Below, piece after piece: positions 1 through 10,859 of a DNA stretch of 64,000 nucleotides. The notes beneath the pieces are model-generated. The model was not told the origin of the DNA, made no database searches, and saw nothing but the letters and a program-made list of their open reading frames with translations. Position 1 is the stretch's first letter. Every line of letters begins with the position of its first letter. The position numbers and the translations under genes were made by a program. The stretch comes from Dichetophora obliterata (lineage: Eukaryota; Arthropoda; Insecta; Diptera; Sciomyzidae): positions 101,482,115 through 101,546,114 of the forward strand of contig OY986435.1 in assembly GCA_963920525.1 (NCBI GenBank). The letters run 5' to 3'.

Positions 1-240
1 CTAAAGCTCACAATCTTAATTCATGTAATTATTCAATAGATCATAAAAACTAATTAATTTAAAAATATTTGTTTGTTTTAACTATTCGTCTGTATTTTTA
101 CATGTCCGTCTGTTTACCTGCATTCCACATTATCCGTCTGTAGGAATATTTGCTTTTGACAGTTCGTCCACCACACATTTATTTAATTTTGCAATAGAAA
201 TCATAAAAAAAATCACCTAAAGTCTTATAAGATTTTAGCA
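1..240. other. AT-rich left edge, no gene
   Basis: No coding signal. The motif CGTCTGT (or a close variant) recurs several times between about 85 and 145, also seen as the CGTCTG motif near 1475 and its complement near 2200, so this is probably more of the foldback family to the right. Confidence 0.4.
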
Positions 241-1335
241 AAAAGCGGTTCACTGTGAAAGGTAGATGTCATCAGTGGTTTAGCGGCCATGCGCGAACAA
301 ATGTAATTCAGAATTGTGTACAGGTGTTGGAGGCCTCACAGCTACATTGTATTTAAGAAATATGTACTTGGTTACGTCATGTGTCCATTTACCACTGGGT
401 TGTTTTCAGTGTGCTCTTTAAAGAAGTGATCATTAAACATATTCAAACTCAAGGCAAAATTGAACAAGTTAGTGTTAGGGCGGAGAGCCGGTGACCGAAA
501 CTGTCAAAACAAAGTTGACATTTCACACAAAATCTGCAACCAATGGCCGCATTCAGCGCAGACAACAGTTGGCAACTGTTGTGTAAAAATTCGCTGAATG
601 GTACAAATTTGGTAGCGCTAACTAAAACTGATAAAGTAGCGAACCCCTTTTAATCGAGCGAACAAATTCTATGCTACATGAACACAACTGTTGGCTTAAC
701 TGACAGATGCTGTTACTGACGCTGTTAAATTAATAAACGCAGAAAGAACGCAGCAAATTTCAGTGAGAAACCTTTGCAATTGAATTAAATTTACATAAAA
801 ATTAAATTGAATCTAACTTCTGACGTGTAGAGTAGCAACACATTCGGAGAAAAACATAGTGATTTAAGGTAGCGCTACAATTACAGTTCACAACAGTTGT
901 CTGCGTTGAATGCGGCCAATGAGAATGCAATATGAAAGCAAAAATTGGCAAAAATACCAAAATGGCTGAGTTTGACAGTTATGGTCGGTCACTAAGAAAG
1001 AGAACACATTCAGCCCTAGCACTACCTTGTCTAGTTCTACTATGCTCAAACTCAATATGGGAGAGTATAAATGTGCAAAACTACTTGACACATGCCTACA
1101 CCGCAATAGAAATAATGAGAAACACAATAGCAGAGGAAAAGAGAGATAAAGCTGTATGCTGCTTCCCAGTAGTAAATGGACACATGACGTAACAAATTAT
1201 TTCTTAAATACAATGTAGCTGCGGGGCCTCCGAAGTTTGTTTACAATTCTCAATTACATTTGTCCGGACATGGCCGCTAAAACACTGATGACATTTAACT
1301 TACACAGTAAGCGACGATGGGAGTAGGTATGCACA
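241..1335. repeat. Foldback (inverted-repeat) element 1
   Basis: The block 245-401 (ending GTCCATTTACCACTGGG) reappears inverted at 1153-1335 (starting CCCAGTAGTAAATGGAC). Inside, 535-580 reappears inverted at 885-925 around the shared words GGCCGCATTCA and CAACAGTTG. The arms therefore match at two levels around a centre near 730. The small ORFs here lie inside the arms and do not look like genes. A third copy of the outer arm lies at 1735-1878, and an extra fragment of the inner arm lies at 17815-17945. Foldback elements of this kind are usually non-autonomous DNA transposons; no transposase is visible. Confidence 0.65.
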
Positions 1336-2345
1336 AGATAGGAGAGAACCCGCTTGTAAAAATCTGTCGGTGATGACATTGTAGTGCAGAACTGTAAGAG
1401 GGGTGTGACAAAATCTTGTTTGTACTCAAATTATTTTCTTTTCATTGTTCAAAAAACAGTTTGACTTTATTCGTCTGTGGAGAAACATCGTGTTATTTAA
1501 CATAAATTCAGAAATGCTCGATAAAAGGCAATAAATTCGTTAATCAAATTTTAAAAATGACTGTGAAAATTAATTGGCGTCATTTGCCTATCTTGGCTTC
1601 ATTCGATGTGTTCGTTTTCGTTGTATTTTTGGCGTAGAGACGATTTTCGATCAATTGTTTTCGTTCTCTCAAGTTTTGTGCGTCATTATTTGTTCTCTTC
1701 TATCTTGTGGATACCTACTCCTATTGTCGCTTACTGTGTAAGGTAGAAGCCATTAGTGTTTTAGCGGCCATGTCTGAACAAATGTAATTGAGAATTGTAA
1801 ACAAGCTTTGGAGGCCTCGCAGCTACATTGTATTTAATAAATAACTGGTTACGTCATGTGTCCATTTACCACTGGGAAAATATGACGCACAAAATTGGGT
1901 AGAACACAAATAAATTTACCGAAAATCCTCTCTACGCCAAATACACAACGAAAACGAAAGAGAACTTACCGAAAAAAAGCAAAGAAATGCAAATGACACC
2001 ACAAATTATTTCCACAATAATTTTTACAATTTAATGAACGAATTTATTACCTTTTATCTAGCTCTTCAAAGTTAATGTTTATTAATACTTTATTATTTTA
2101 TACATAAACTTTTGTTCTGTTTTAAACATAAAGACTAATACCTTTCACAAACACAATTCAATGCAAAACTTCCAGTTTGCAAACACGATGTTACTAAACA
2201 GACGAATAAAGTCAAACTGTTCTTTGAACAATGAAAATAAAATAATGTGAGCACAAACAATAAGTGAGCACAAACAAGATTTTGTTTCCGCTTTCAGTTC
2301 TGCATTACAATGTCATCACCGACAAATTTTTACAAGCAGGTTGTG
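1336..2345. repeat. Foldback element 2, overlapping the first
   Basis: Sequence 1345-1545, including GTCGGTGATGACATT and GACTTTATTCGTCTGT, is repeated inverted at about 2190-2340 (AATGTCATCACCGAC). 1600-1700 is also repeated inverted at about 1868-1960. The centre near 1790 holds a direct copy (1735-1878) of the 245-401 block, so this structure and foldback element 1 share components. No coding sequence seen. Confidence 0.6.
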
Positions 2346-3712
2346 TGTCTAACAATTTAATGAAGCAATGATTTGTATGTTTGGTTTTTTGGCTACTTTA
2401 TAAATTTAAATTCTAGTAAATTTTAGAGTGGTTTTTTGAAAATAAAGCATGTATGATTTTAAATTAAACATTTATGTAGCTTTTTATTAGTGAAAGAATT
2501 ACAAAAATCGGTTCAGTAGTTTTTAAGTTTAGCGTCGTCGCAGATACGTGAGAAGCCTTTTCTAGTATACTGCCGTCGTAAGGAAGAGTGCGGTATCTAG
2601 CATGAAAATCAAAATCAGGTTTATTGTTTTTTCTTATTTATCTCTTTTCCATCTTTAAGAAAATAAAATAAAAATTGCGAATTGTTCGCTCAATTGCTTA
2701 TTTAAATTTTAATTTAAAGCAATAATTCAAACCAAAAACGCAGTATCTATATAAAAAGATATAAAAAGCAGTATATACAGGCAGATACTGCGTTTTCCCT
2801 TTGTAGTTAATGCTTTTTATTTCTTTAATTTTGATACAAAAAATCTTTTAAATATTGATTTTTTAAACATAGCATATTGATTTTATATTAAATATCCTTG
2901 GTCAAGATATGATGGTCTTAAAAATATAATCATTTAAATATCATAAAGGTATAAAAAAAGCTTTTTATTATAAAAAACGTAAATTTGATGTAGATACGGC
3001 TATTTGAACTTATTTAAATTTATAGAACAAACAATAAAAACGCAGCAACTACAGTGTTTGTTCCGCAGTTTTGACATTTTTAATAAAATCGAATAAATTT
3101 AATTAATATTGCAAGCAAACTGGATTTCACCATCCTGAAGAGCCAAGTATTTATAGAAATCCAAACCCTAATCAGTGCATTTTTGATAAATTACTGTAAG
3201 CCGTTTATCTCAGAATATTGAAATATGTAGATTCCACACTCTTCCTTTGGCGTTTGTGACACTGCAGATGGTCGACAAACACCCACCCGAGAACCGATTT
3301 AGACGATAAAGGCACCAAAAGGTTTGTTGTTTTAACTGAGTCGTGATAGGCTATAGAAGATTTGCCACCCGTACTTTTCACGCCCATTATATGCAAAATA
3401 TGCTACATTTAAGACGGGTTTCCACACCACATTTTACCGCCCACTAATCAATGAAAATGCTATATTTCAGATGGAAAACTAAAATTTGATCATTTAGTGC
3501 GTATGGTTACTCCCTTACTATGTTAACGCTCATTTTTCAGGGTATAAGCGTGGAGTTAAGCAAAGTGCGTCAGGTATAAACTAAATTAAACTGAAATTTT
3601 GGCTGTCGATTTGTTTCGAGTACGAGATGGTTTAAGGAAAAAATGTTGCCACACGGTACGTCGTACTAGACTAAAATTTGGTAATATAGTTCATACGGTT
3701 ACTTTCGGCAAC
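2346..3712. other. AT-rich spacer with a short hairpin
   Basis: No gene seen. At 2738-2797 AACGCAGTATCT and its complement AGATACTGCGTT form a hairpin, with a related AACGCAG word near 3040. A 63-codon minus-strand ORF at 3205-3396 is somewhat GC-richer than its surroundings, but I could not match it to anything. Confidence 0.4.
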
Positions 3713-4295
3713 TATAGGGGCATTCCACGGGAAATGGGAAAATGAGTTATTTTCTTAAATTCATATGATTATAACCAATTTATTCTTAATGCAGTTAGTT
3801 AAATTTACATGATCTGTAAAAATTATTTAGAAAAAAACAAAATTAAGTATTTTTTTCACTATGACAAGTTGTTTTTTGTGAACGAGTCGTACGATTTTTT
3901 CCCACCAGTCCCACCAGTCACAATTCCTACTTTCTGTATTTTCTTGTGGAAACTAAACTTGGTGCTAATTTTTAGTTTCAGTTAGTCTATTAAATCATTT
4001 CATAGCATAGTAATAGGCTATGTGCAGTATTTGGGCTAAAATGTCGATTGACAGTACAGAAGGCGGAGGTGAGGAATTTTTGATTGTCCCACCAGTCACA
4101 CTCCCTTAACCAATGAAATTTCACCAAAATATTTATATGAGCTATTTTTTCGGTAAGAGTTTAATAAGTCGGTTTGTAAACTATTGCAAAATATCTATTT
4201 GATGATTATATTTCATCAAAATACAAAGTTACAGGTCTAAACATTAGGAATTCTGGAGTAAACTGTCCCATCAGTCACTATAGAAAGCCCCTATA
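3713..4295. mobile_element. Candidate TIR element (MITE)
   Basis: The left end TATAGGGGCATTC and the right end, read as its complement TATAGGGGCTTTC, form short terminal inverted repeats, with TA at both ends as expected for Tc1/mariner-type target duplication. The interior contains CCCACCAGTCAC several times and no ORF. A similar end (complement TAAGGGCATTTCCGTGG) sits near 5545, so the real right end could be there instead. Confidence 0.4.
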
Positions 4296-5777
4296 CTAAA
4301 AATAGTGAATGTATACAAGTTTTTTCGAATGTTTTTTTCTGAAAAATTAAATGTTACTTAAAATTCTTTTAAACCTCCACAATACAATATAGGTAAAAAT
4401 GTTTAAATTTATATTGTAAGAATACCGAGAGCTGATCTTAATTTCAATTAAACAAAAAAATGGCAGCAAACATGATGAATGGCCACAAAAATTGAAAATG
4501 GTGACAAAAGTTTAAAAATTTTAACGAAACTTGGAGTTTTATGAGTATAATAAATACTAGAACTTTCTCGATTGTTACGTCCCTGAATTACACTTTATAA
4601 GCCCCCATCATGAATAGTTTTTCACGCGGAATCGAAAAAGGAAATTTTAATTTTTAAGATAAAGCTCAAGAACTTTTTTGAAATTTTTAATGCAAATTTG
4701 TTCATCAACGGTTTATCAACAAATTTGCATTAAAAAATTCCAAAATGTCCATTGAGCTGTATCTTAAAAATTAAAACTCCCTTTTCCGATTTCGCGTTAA
4801 AAATTATTCATGATAGGGCTCTATATATTTTTCTAGTTCAATTAAATAAATAAAATTATAAAATATTTGTACTTATTTGAAGGGAAAAATTTGTCACGTA
4901 ACGTATATCACGCAACGTAACGTATTATGGATTGTATAAAAATAATTAAAAGATTTTTCAACGAAACTATTATGAATATTGTCACATGAAGTCAAAAAAG
5001 CCGTAAGCTAACCAAAATTCAAAATCAATTTTTTGATTGATTATGATGCACCGTATCAAAATACATGTTCCTGCAAAATTTTATACGCCTAAAACTAAAA
5101 GCGACGTTTTTATTAACAAAATTCTAAAAGCGCTCAGTGCAAGCTCTTGAGAAATTTAGAAAGTTTTTGCTTCTCCTGTAAAATTTTTTATATATATATT
5201 ACTTATGGATTTTTTGATTTAATATGACGATATGTAGCAAAATTATTCCAGATTATATTAAAAAAACTTTCATAAAAAAGCTCGTGCACACTGCGCAGAT
5301 TTTTTCGTTTATATTGATGCAGACAAAAACCACTTTTATTTTTTGTCACGTAACGTATAATTCTTGGTGGCTTCTATCTAAGAGCCGAACTTTTGACAAT
5401 TCTTAGCTTCTATACCTTATATAGTGCGCTTAATAAAGTATTGAAAAATCAAAATAAGAAAACTGTGAGTCTAATTGTTTTTTGTTTTTTCACTCATTAA
5501 AGTTGTACTTCTGTCACGTGCGTAGCCACGGAAATGCCCTTATGGCAGTAAGGCGGTTTGTGGCACAACAACGGCTGCCGGGGAATACTGCAAATCAATA
5601 AAAATGCTATATATATCAGAAGATTTTGATCGTCATACATTGATGTTTTAAAAGGAAACGTATGACATGTGTTGTTCGAAGGGCAATTTATACACTCTTC
5701 ATAAATTCACTAAATGTTTATAAACAAATTCATTGAATTGGGTCAGGACAACGTCTGTCGGGTCCACTATCTATTTA
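4296..5777. other. AT-rich region with GTCACGT-type repeats
   Basis: No gene seen. GTCACGTAACGTA or close variants occur near 4892, 5345 and 5512; related CACGTG-bearing sequence is found at 29780-30480. At 4630-4800 there is an imperfect inverted repeat around CAAATTTGTTGATAA-type sequence. The end near 5545 resembles the terminus at 3713. Confidence 0.4.
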
Positions 5778-6010
5778 CAGTGGCTCTCAGCTTATTTTAT
5801 GCAGTGCATACTTTCAATTTTAGGGCTTTATAACAACAAAACTAACAGGAATACAAAAGAGAATATGGCATCATTTAAAATAGCAAGAAGTCTAGTTTAA
5901 TGAGGGATCAGCATTTATTGTAAAAATATATATATAGTTTGTTAAAAAATAAGAGAAAAGATAACTCTGCTTAATTTCATCTCGCAGTTTATTGTATGCA
6001 GTCACTTCTC
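5778..6010. repeat. Left inverted repeat of the Tc1-like element
   Basis: Outer repeat starts at CAGTGGCTCTCAGC; inner related repeat at about 5968-6010. Their shared core is a TTATTNTATGCAGT word. Both match the right end inverted (inner at 11352-11391, outer at 11880-11913). Confidence 0.75.
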
Positions 6011-6144
6011 TCTGTTACGGTACTCTAATGCTGCACTGTCTAAAGGTACTTTCGTTAGCTATGCCTTCGTTCTATTTCTATAATTGCTTTGTGACAGCTT
6101 TTTAGTCTGATTTTTTTGCTTCAAGTTTCATAGTTTCTTATTCT

Positions 6145-6449
6145 ATGATTTTTTTTTTTAAATGGGGCGCGCACAAGGATAGACAACGAGAATTGGTCAT
6201 AAACCATATTAAAAACGGCAGCTCGCAGCGAAAAATAGCTCAAATGGTAAATATCAATGCCTCTACAGTGCAAGAGATCATCGAGCATTTCGTTCATGAT
6301 AATCGACTGCACAATAAGGGCCGAGAAGCATCAAACAACATTTTTAATGTAACCGACGAGCGACATATTGTGCGAAAGATAAAGGCTAACCCGAGACTCT
6401 CAGCTCCGAAACTGGCTTCTGAAGCTCAAGCTGACCTAAGCAAACATTG
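6145..6449 (+). pseudogene. Tc1-like transposase, N-terminal DNA-binding part
   Basis: The translation carries the helix-turn-helix of Tc1-type transposases: a segment like GSSQRKIAQMVNINASTVQ is followed by a second helical region ending NPRLSAPKLASE. The usual MGR start can be seen at about 6162 in another frame, followed by a stop after a few codons, so a one-base shift near 6175 has broken the beginning. The frame runs to SKHC and is then cut by the nested element at 6452. Removing that element and one TA joins this piece in frame to 7070 onward, where the Tc1 sequence HGRVARNKLFISPKNR follows at the correct place. Clearly inactive. Confidence 0.75.
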
Positions 6450-6451
6450 TA

Positions 6452-7067
6452 CAGCGTGAATCAAAGTAACTGCCGAACCTATATAAATACCAATTACACA
6501 AAAAAAAGCAACACTGGAAAACATATGTTGTTTTTTACGACTCTGGCATGCATTGTAGACTTATTGCATGAACCGTTTCAAAAGTTTTGTCAACAATAAT
6601 AATAATATTGCGAAAGGATGCCAAACAAATTTACAGAAAGGGTCATTTTTGTTTTCAGCAAGATTCTTTTCCAGCACACAAGGCAAAAAACGTTCAAAGG
6701 TGGTGCAGAGCAAATGTTTTATTTCTGTTGACAAATGGCCTCTGTCATCGCCTAACCTAAACCCCCTCTGGACTTTTCTATTTGGGGTATAGTGCTAAGA
6801 AATTAACGAACATAAACACATGACGGTAGGTAAATTTAAGCGACGATTAATGAAAATATCAGATGATATACCTGAAAACCAGATGCAAATTGCTCGTCTT
6901 TCACAAATTGTTTTAAATTTTTAAAAGAATTTATGGTGAAAGATTCGAATTTAATGTTGAAGAGTTATAAAGAATGCCTTAAATAAAAATGTTTGTTTAA
7001 TAAAGTTTACGCAGAGCTTTTGATTTATAGCATAAAACAAGTGCGATAGTTATTTTGATTCACGCTG
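6452..7067 (+). mobile_element. Second Tc1-like element inserted into the first
   Basis: Ends CAGCGTGAATCAAA and the complement of TTTTGATTCACGCTG form terminal inverted repeats, flanked by TA at 6450-6451 and 7068-7069. The insertion lies inside the transposase frame of the surrounding Tc1 element, and excision restores that frame. It is only 616 bp and internally deleted. A remnant at 6568-6792 ends with SSPNLNPLW, the degraded SPDLNPIENLW catalytic box of Tc1 transposases, and is followed by decayed C-terminal coding sequence to about 6970. Confidence 0.8.
6568..6792 (+). pseudogene. Transposase remnant of the nested Tc1-like element
   Basis: About 74 codons are open. The last third (WPLSSPNLNPLWTFLFGV) corresponds to the Tc1 box that holds the third catalytic residue; here the usual IEN with the catalytic glutamate is not recognisable. 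Most of the catalytic domain is absent, so the protein would not be active. Confidence 0.6.
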
Positions 7068-7069
7068 TA

Positions 7070-7346
7070 GTGTGGACACTATTCATTGTGTCTTGCACAA
7101 ACAGAACTTTCATGGCAGAGTAGCACGAAACAAGCTGTTTATTAGCCCCAAAAACAGATTATGTAGACTTAACTACGCCAAAAGTCAAGGCATGTGTCTA
7201 AGGCTCCAGAGTACTAGAATTCGGCTATTTTTGCAAATGAATCGAAATTTAATTTATTCGGTTCGGAAGGTATGTGCTATGTGTGATGAAAACCGAATAC
7301 CGAGCTCAACAAAAAAAAAACTTCAAACTAACAGTGAAACTTAGCG
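7070..7346 (+). pseudogene. Tc1-like transposase, middle part of the outer element
   Basis: Continues the reading frame interrupted at 6449. HGRVARNKLFISPKNRLCR is a standard Tc1 transposase segment preceding the catalytic domain; the following residues correspond in position to the catalytic DE-containing region but the first catalytic aspartate is not clear. The frame ends at the 8-bp duplication GTGGCAGC (7347-7354) where the hAT-like element begins; the gene resumes at 10860. Confidence 0.7.
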
Positions 7347-7356
7347 GTGGCAGCTA

Positions 7357-7769
7357 ACAGTGCACCCTAAACAAGTGCGCGTTGCGCTGCGTACCCAAAC
7401 GCCACGCAATTTTATTTTACGCTTAACCTAAACAAGTGCGCTGCGGAAAGAACTGCTGATCTCGAACCAGCTCAGTCTGATGGTTTAAAAATCTTAAAGA
7501 AACTTTTAGAATTGTGTAAAAATCTATTAATATAGCAAATACTTCCATTTGCAATTGAGATTAATTAATTAAAAGCAGCTAATTGCTCTTTGTTCTAATA
7601 CTTTGGTCTTATGCAGCCAACTTCACATCCGAACGCACTGTCAAAATTGGAAATTCGATTCATGTTGCGGTAGTCCGGTGCGTGTTTCGTTAGGCTTCAT
7701 ACAAAATGTATAGGCATGAGCCGATTTTGACAGTTAAACCACGCACGCGCACTTGTTTGGGGTGGACTG
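7357..7769. mobile_element. MITE at the tip of the hAT-like element
   Basis: Ends ACAGTGCACCC and complement CAGTCCACCCC continue inwards as CAAGTGCGCGT on both sides, giving a terminal inverted repeat of about 30 bp. TA flanks it at 7355-7356 and 7770-7771. No ORF. The left end has one extra base relative to the right. Confidence 0.7.
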
Positions 7770-7944
7770 TAAGGCTTACAATCTGGGATTTTCGGGATCC
7801 CGGGGGGATTGCCTTTAAATTAAAAAAATACAACACTTTAATTTGAGACTCAAGTAAAAACTTTTAAACAAATTTTAATTTACCTCAAATGTTCGAAAAT
7901 TAAATAAAAATATATTTAAATGGTGGCAATCTGCTTCAAAAAGC

Positions 7945-8617
7945 ATATCGCTTATTTCGTGCAAGACCGTCACAACTAAAAATTTGGGTGTTTTTAGTTA
8001 AATATACAGAAATATGCATTTTTATCATATCTTTGATTTGAGTGAATTCCAGACCGATTTGCTGTTAATTAACGGTTTTACAGATACTTTTGTCGTTTTG
8101 ACTTTTAGCAATCTCTTTACTTCTTTGTAGCAATAACGTTTCATTTCTATTTATACCAAAATTTATTTTAAATTTCTCCAAAGTTTTTTAACAACAACGA
8201 CTTATTTTATCATAAACCATTTTTTAAATAAAAATCAAAGCAAGTTACCTAATATTTGTTGTAGTAGTAAAGTACCAACTCAAAATGTGACATCTCTCTA
8301 AGTCAAATGTATGTTATCATATTGTAGCAAAATCGTCACAACTCAAAATTAAACATTTTTTAAAATGAGTTTTTGTGGTAATAATGTTACAACTCAAATA
8401 GACACTTGCAAAAATATTGCATAAAAATTCACTATTGACGCAAAATAAAAAATTTATGATATTTTTGGCAGAAAATTTAATGGCCTTCAAATATTCTTAA
8501 CAATTTTCGGTTTATCTTTACAATTAATGTTTGTGATGTCATTTCAAAATTTCATAAGGCTCTCCTAAAAAATACTAAATTTTGAGTTGTGACAGTCTTG
8601 CACGAAATGAGCGATAT
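7945..8617. mobile_element. TIR element of 673 bp (MITE)
   Basis: ATATCGCTTATTTCGTGCAA at the left is repeated inverted at the right end with about 40 bp of near-identity, including GTCACAACT. Inside there are further ACAACTCAAA words in both orientations. No coding sequence. No clear target duplication. Confidence 0.7.
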
Positions 8618-8854
8618 GATTATTTGATTTCCGCCTGCTAGTGATGAGTCCGGAAGATGTTTCTCTTCGGCTGGAAATTTTGCGACTAAAATTTGGTCAA
8701 GCCTGGAGGCTGAAACCTTAGATGCCTTAGTATTTCTAAGAGCATCTTTTCAAAGTCAATCAGCCTAACTGACAATTTAAAGACTTCAGTGATCTCAAAA
8801 AATTTACCTTTTTTATGTTAGTATTATTATGTCAGAAAATATGAATTTAATGAA

Positions 8855-9594
8855 TCTAATATATAAAAATCTCGTGTCACGGTGTTTGTTACAGAACTCC
8901 TCCAAAACGGCTCGACCGATTTTCATGAAATTTTGTATGTATATTTGGTAGGTATGAGAATAGGTCGTAAAGTATATTTTACCCTCCTACCGCCAGTGGT
9001 CGTGGCACCTCCATACAACCCAAATTTGCGATATCGAATATCTTTGCAGTTATAAATCGCTTAGCCTCGGAATTCGGTATTCGACCACAATTTACACGTG
9101 CCGCTTCGCTGATAACATTTTATGGGAGTTTAACAAGGGGGCGTGGCACATAACATACAACCGAAATTTGCGATATCGAATAGCTTTGGAGTTATAGGCC
9201 GCACAGCCTCGGCATTCGGTACTCGACCACAATTTACACGTGGTGTTTCACTGATAACATTTTATGGGAGTTGACAAAGGGGCGTAGCAATTCCCATACA
9301 ACCCAAATTTGCGATATCGAATAGCTTTTGAGTTATAGGCTGCACAGCCTCGGAATTCAGTATTCTAACTCAATTCACACATGCAGTTTTCCTGATAACT
9401 TTGTATCGCGTTGGGCAAGGGGGCGTGGCACCCTATACAACCTAAATTTGAAAAATTCAACAGCTTTTGAGTTATGGTTGCAAAGCCATGGAATTCAGTA
9501 TTCGACCACAATTTACATATACAATTTCACTAATAACATTTTATTCGTGTTTGGCAACGGGGCCGCGGCAGCAACGCGTCAGGTTTAAACTAGT
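8855..9594 (+). mobile_element. Helitron-like non-autonomous element with internal tandem repeats
   Basis: Begins TCTAATATATAAAAATCTCG and ends CTAGT, in keeping with the TC...CTRR termini of Helitrons; there are no terminal inverted repeats. The interior has four tandem units of roughly 140 bp, each starting near AAATTTGCGATATCGAA (about 9023, 9162, 9303, 9443) and containing CACAATTTACA and GGGGGCGTGGCA. Two units of the same family occur at 22318-22559, also ending CTAGT. The ORF at 9328-9588 is only a run through these repeats. Helitron assignment is by ends, not by a Rep/helicase gene. Confidence 0.55.
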
Positions 9595-9692
9595 TATACT
9601 ATAGATATATATTATATTATAGAATATATATATATATACAACTAAATATATATATATATACAACTAAATATATATATATATATATATTTTTT
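9595..9692. repeat. (TA)n microsatellite
   Basis: Runs of alternating T and A, interrupted twice by CAACTAAA, directly between the Helitron-like element and a hAT element. Confidence 0.85.
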
Positions 9693-10045
9693 TTCGTTCT
9701 TTATCAGGGTTGCCAACACATATCTTTTCGCCCCGAGACTTCGGGCCTGAGGGTCGATCTCCGGGCTCCGGGCCTGGCACATTTTCTCCGGCTTTCGCTC
9801 TTATCTATATTTAAATCAAGTTTTTCTTACAAAAAAATTTGTTTAACTTATTTATTAGTGTTGATTTACCCTTTTTTTAGTGAATGTTTGAACCATTTGT
9901 CTTAATGAACGCTAACTTAACTTTGACGTTCTTTCTATTTCTTGAACTTAGTTTTTGAAGGAACGTCGTAACCAGTCGTAACTTTTCTTTTGGTAACTTG
10001 ACGAACTAGTTTCTGTTTTTCTTTTTCTTTTGAATTCTGCGGCCA

Positions 10046-10206
10046 TTTATAAGGTTCTGGCACTTGAGAGCGAACTCGGTCGAACTGTCAGAATGGATGA
10101 AAAGAAATGAAGAAAATTAATGCTTAGAACAAAGAAAAGCGCAATGACAGTTCGAGCAAAGGCGGGAAAAAGAGTGCATTTCTCTCAAGTGCCACAACCT
10201 TATAAA
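10046..10206. repeat. Small inverted repeat inside the hAT element
   Basis: AAGGTTCTGGCACTTGAGAG is repeated inverted as CTCTCAAGTGCCACAACCTT, about 25 bp per arm with a 110-bp loop that also holds CGAACTGTC and its complement. Either a further MITE or part of the hAT interior. Confidence 0.55.
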
Positions 10207-10324
10207 TTAACATTGTCTGCGGCTGAATTTTTAATTAATGTTTGCAGTTCAATTTATGTAAGTTCGGTCAATAATTTGTGTTTTGTGTATTAACTGATAC
10301 AAAACTATTTTAGAGAACAGCATA

Positions 10325-10477
10325 ATGGAATCTAGTTGCAAGAGGAAACATTACTTAACATCTTTTAACAACGATTGGCTCTCGATACCAAGCTACAAAG
10401 ATTGGTTGCTGAAAGAAAACGAGTTTACGAGAAAATGCAAGTTGTGTTGTCACATTTGTTGTAAACATTATTGTTAA
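10325..10477 (+). pseudogene. hAT transposase N-terminal (BED-like) remnant
   Basis: Fifty codons from ATG to TAA. The pattern NDWLSIPSYKDWL followed by CKLCC matches the start of BED-type zinc fingers at the N-terminus of hAT transposases (aromatic residues, then a CxxC). The distal zinc ligands are not in a recognisable arrangement, and no catalytic domain follows, so this is a relic of the autonomous parent. Confidence 0.55.
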
Positions 10478-10859
10478 ATATGACTATGTATGAAAAAACC
10501 AAAGAAAAAATTAATTTTTTAATTAAAAGCAAGCAGACCATAAAAAATTATTAAATAAAAAAGCTCCGGGCCTGGGCTTTTCAAAAGTTGGCAACCCTGT
10601 TCTTTATATATATAAAGAAATAAAATAAATTAACTTTTTATAAAAAATTTAAGTTAACTGTTTTTTTAAAATTCCCTTGGACATTTTTTTATTAAAAAAG
10701 ATCAATACTGTAATATCTTGCACACAAATTCGTTTTCTTTTTTTTTGTTAAAAAAATACTTTTTATCTGTTTTTCAAATCCTGGTACTTAATCCGGAATT
10801 CTTAATTATCAATCCCGAAATTGCTTTTGAGTCCCGAAATTGGAGTCCCTAGTGGCAGC

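Larger units (their letters stand above)
9705..10599 (+). mobile_element. Non-autonomous hAT element with 8-bp target duplication
   Basis: Terminal inverted repeats CAGGGTTGCCAAC and its complement; the 8-bp duplication TTCTTTAT lies at 9697-9704 and 10600-10607. The ends also share a CGGGCCTG subterminal word. At 895 bp it is far too short for a full hAT gene, but a BED-like remnant ORF (10325-10477) shows that it derives from a hAT transposon. Confidence 0.9.
7355..10851. mobile_element. hAT-like element inserted in the Tc1 transposase
   Basis: The 8-bp direct repeat GTGGCAGC flanks the insert at 7347-7354 and 10852-10859, the target duplication size of hAT elements. The right end read inwards is TAGGGACTCCAATTTCGGGA. 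The left end, after removing a MITE that sits two bases inside it, is TAAGGCTTACAATCTGGG, leading to TTTTCGGGA: an imperfect match. Excision joins GGT-GGC-AGC to GTC-ATG-GTT, matching the GGSVMVW-type segment of Tc1 transposases. No transposase of its own is visible; its 3.5 kb consists largely of further insertions. Confidence 0.75.

Noticed and set aside
3205..3396. Minus-strand 63-codon ORF, considered as the missing C-terminal exon of Atg17
   Set aside because: A VLG...QC...TYFNILR pattern vaguely recalls the Claw-domain end, but the preceding conserved part of the domain is absent, no clear acceptor precedes it, and it lies about 15 kb away. Not enough to call.
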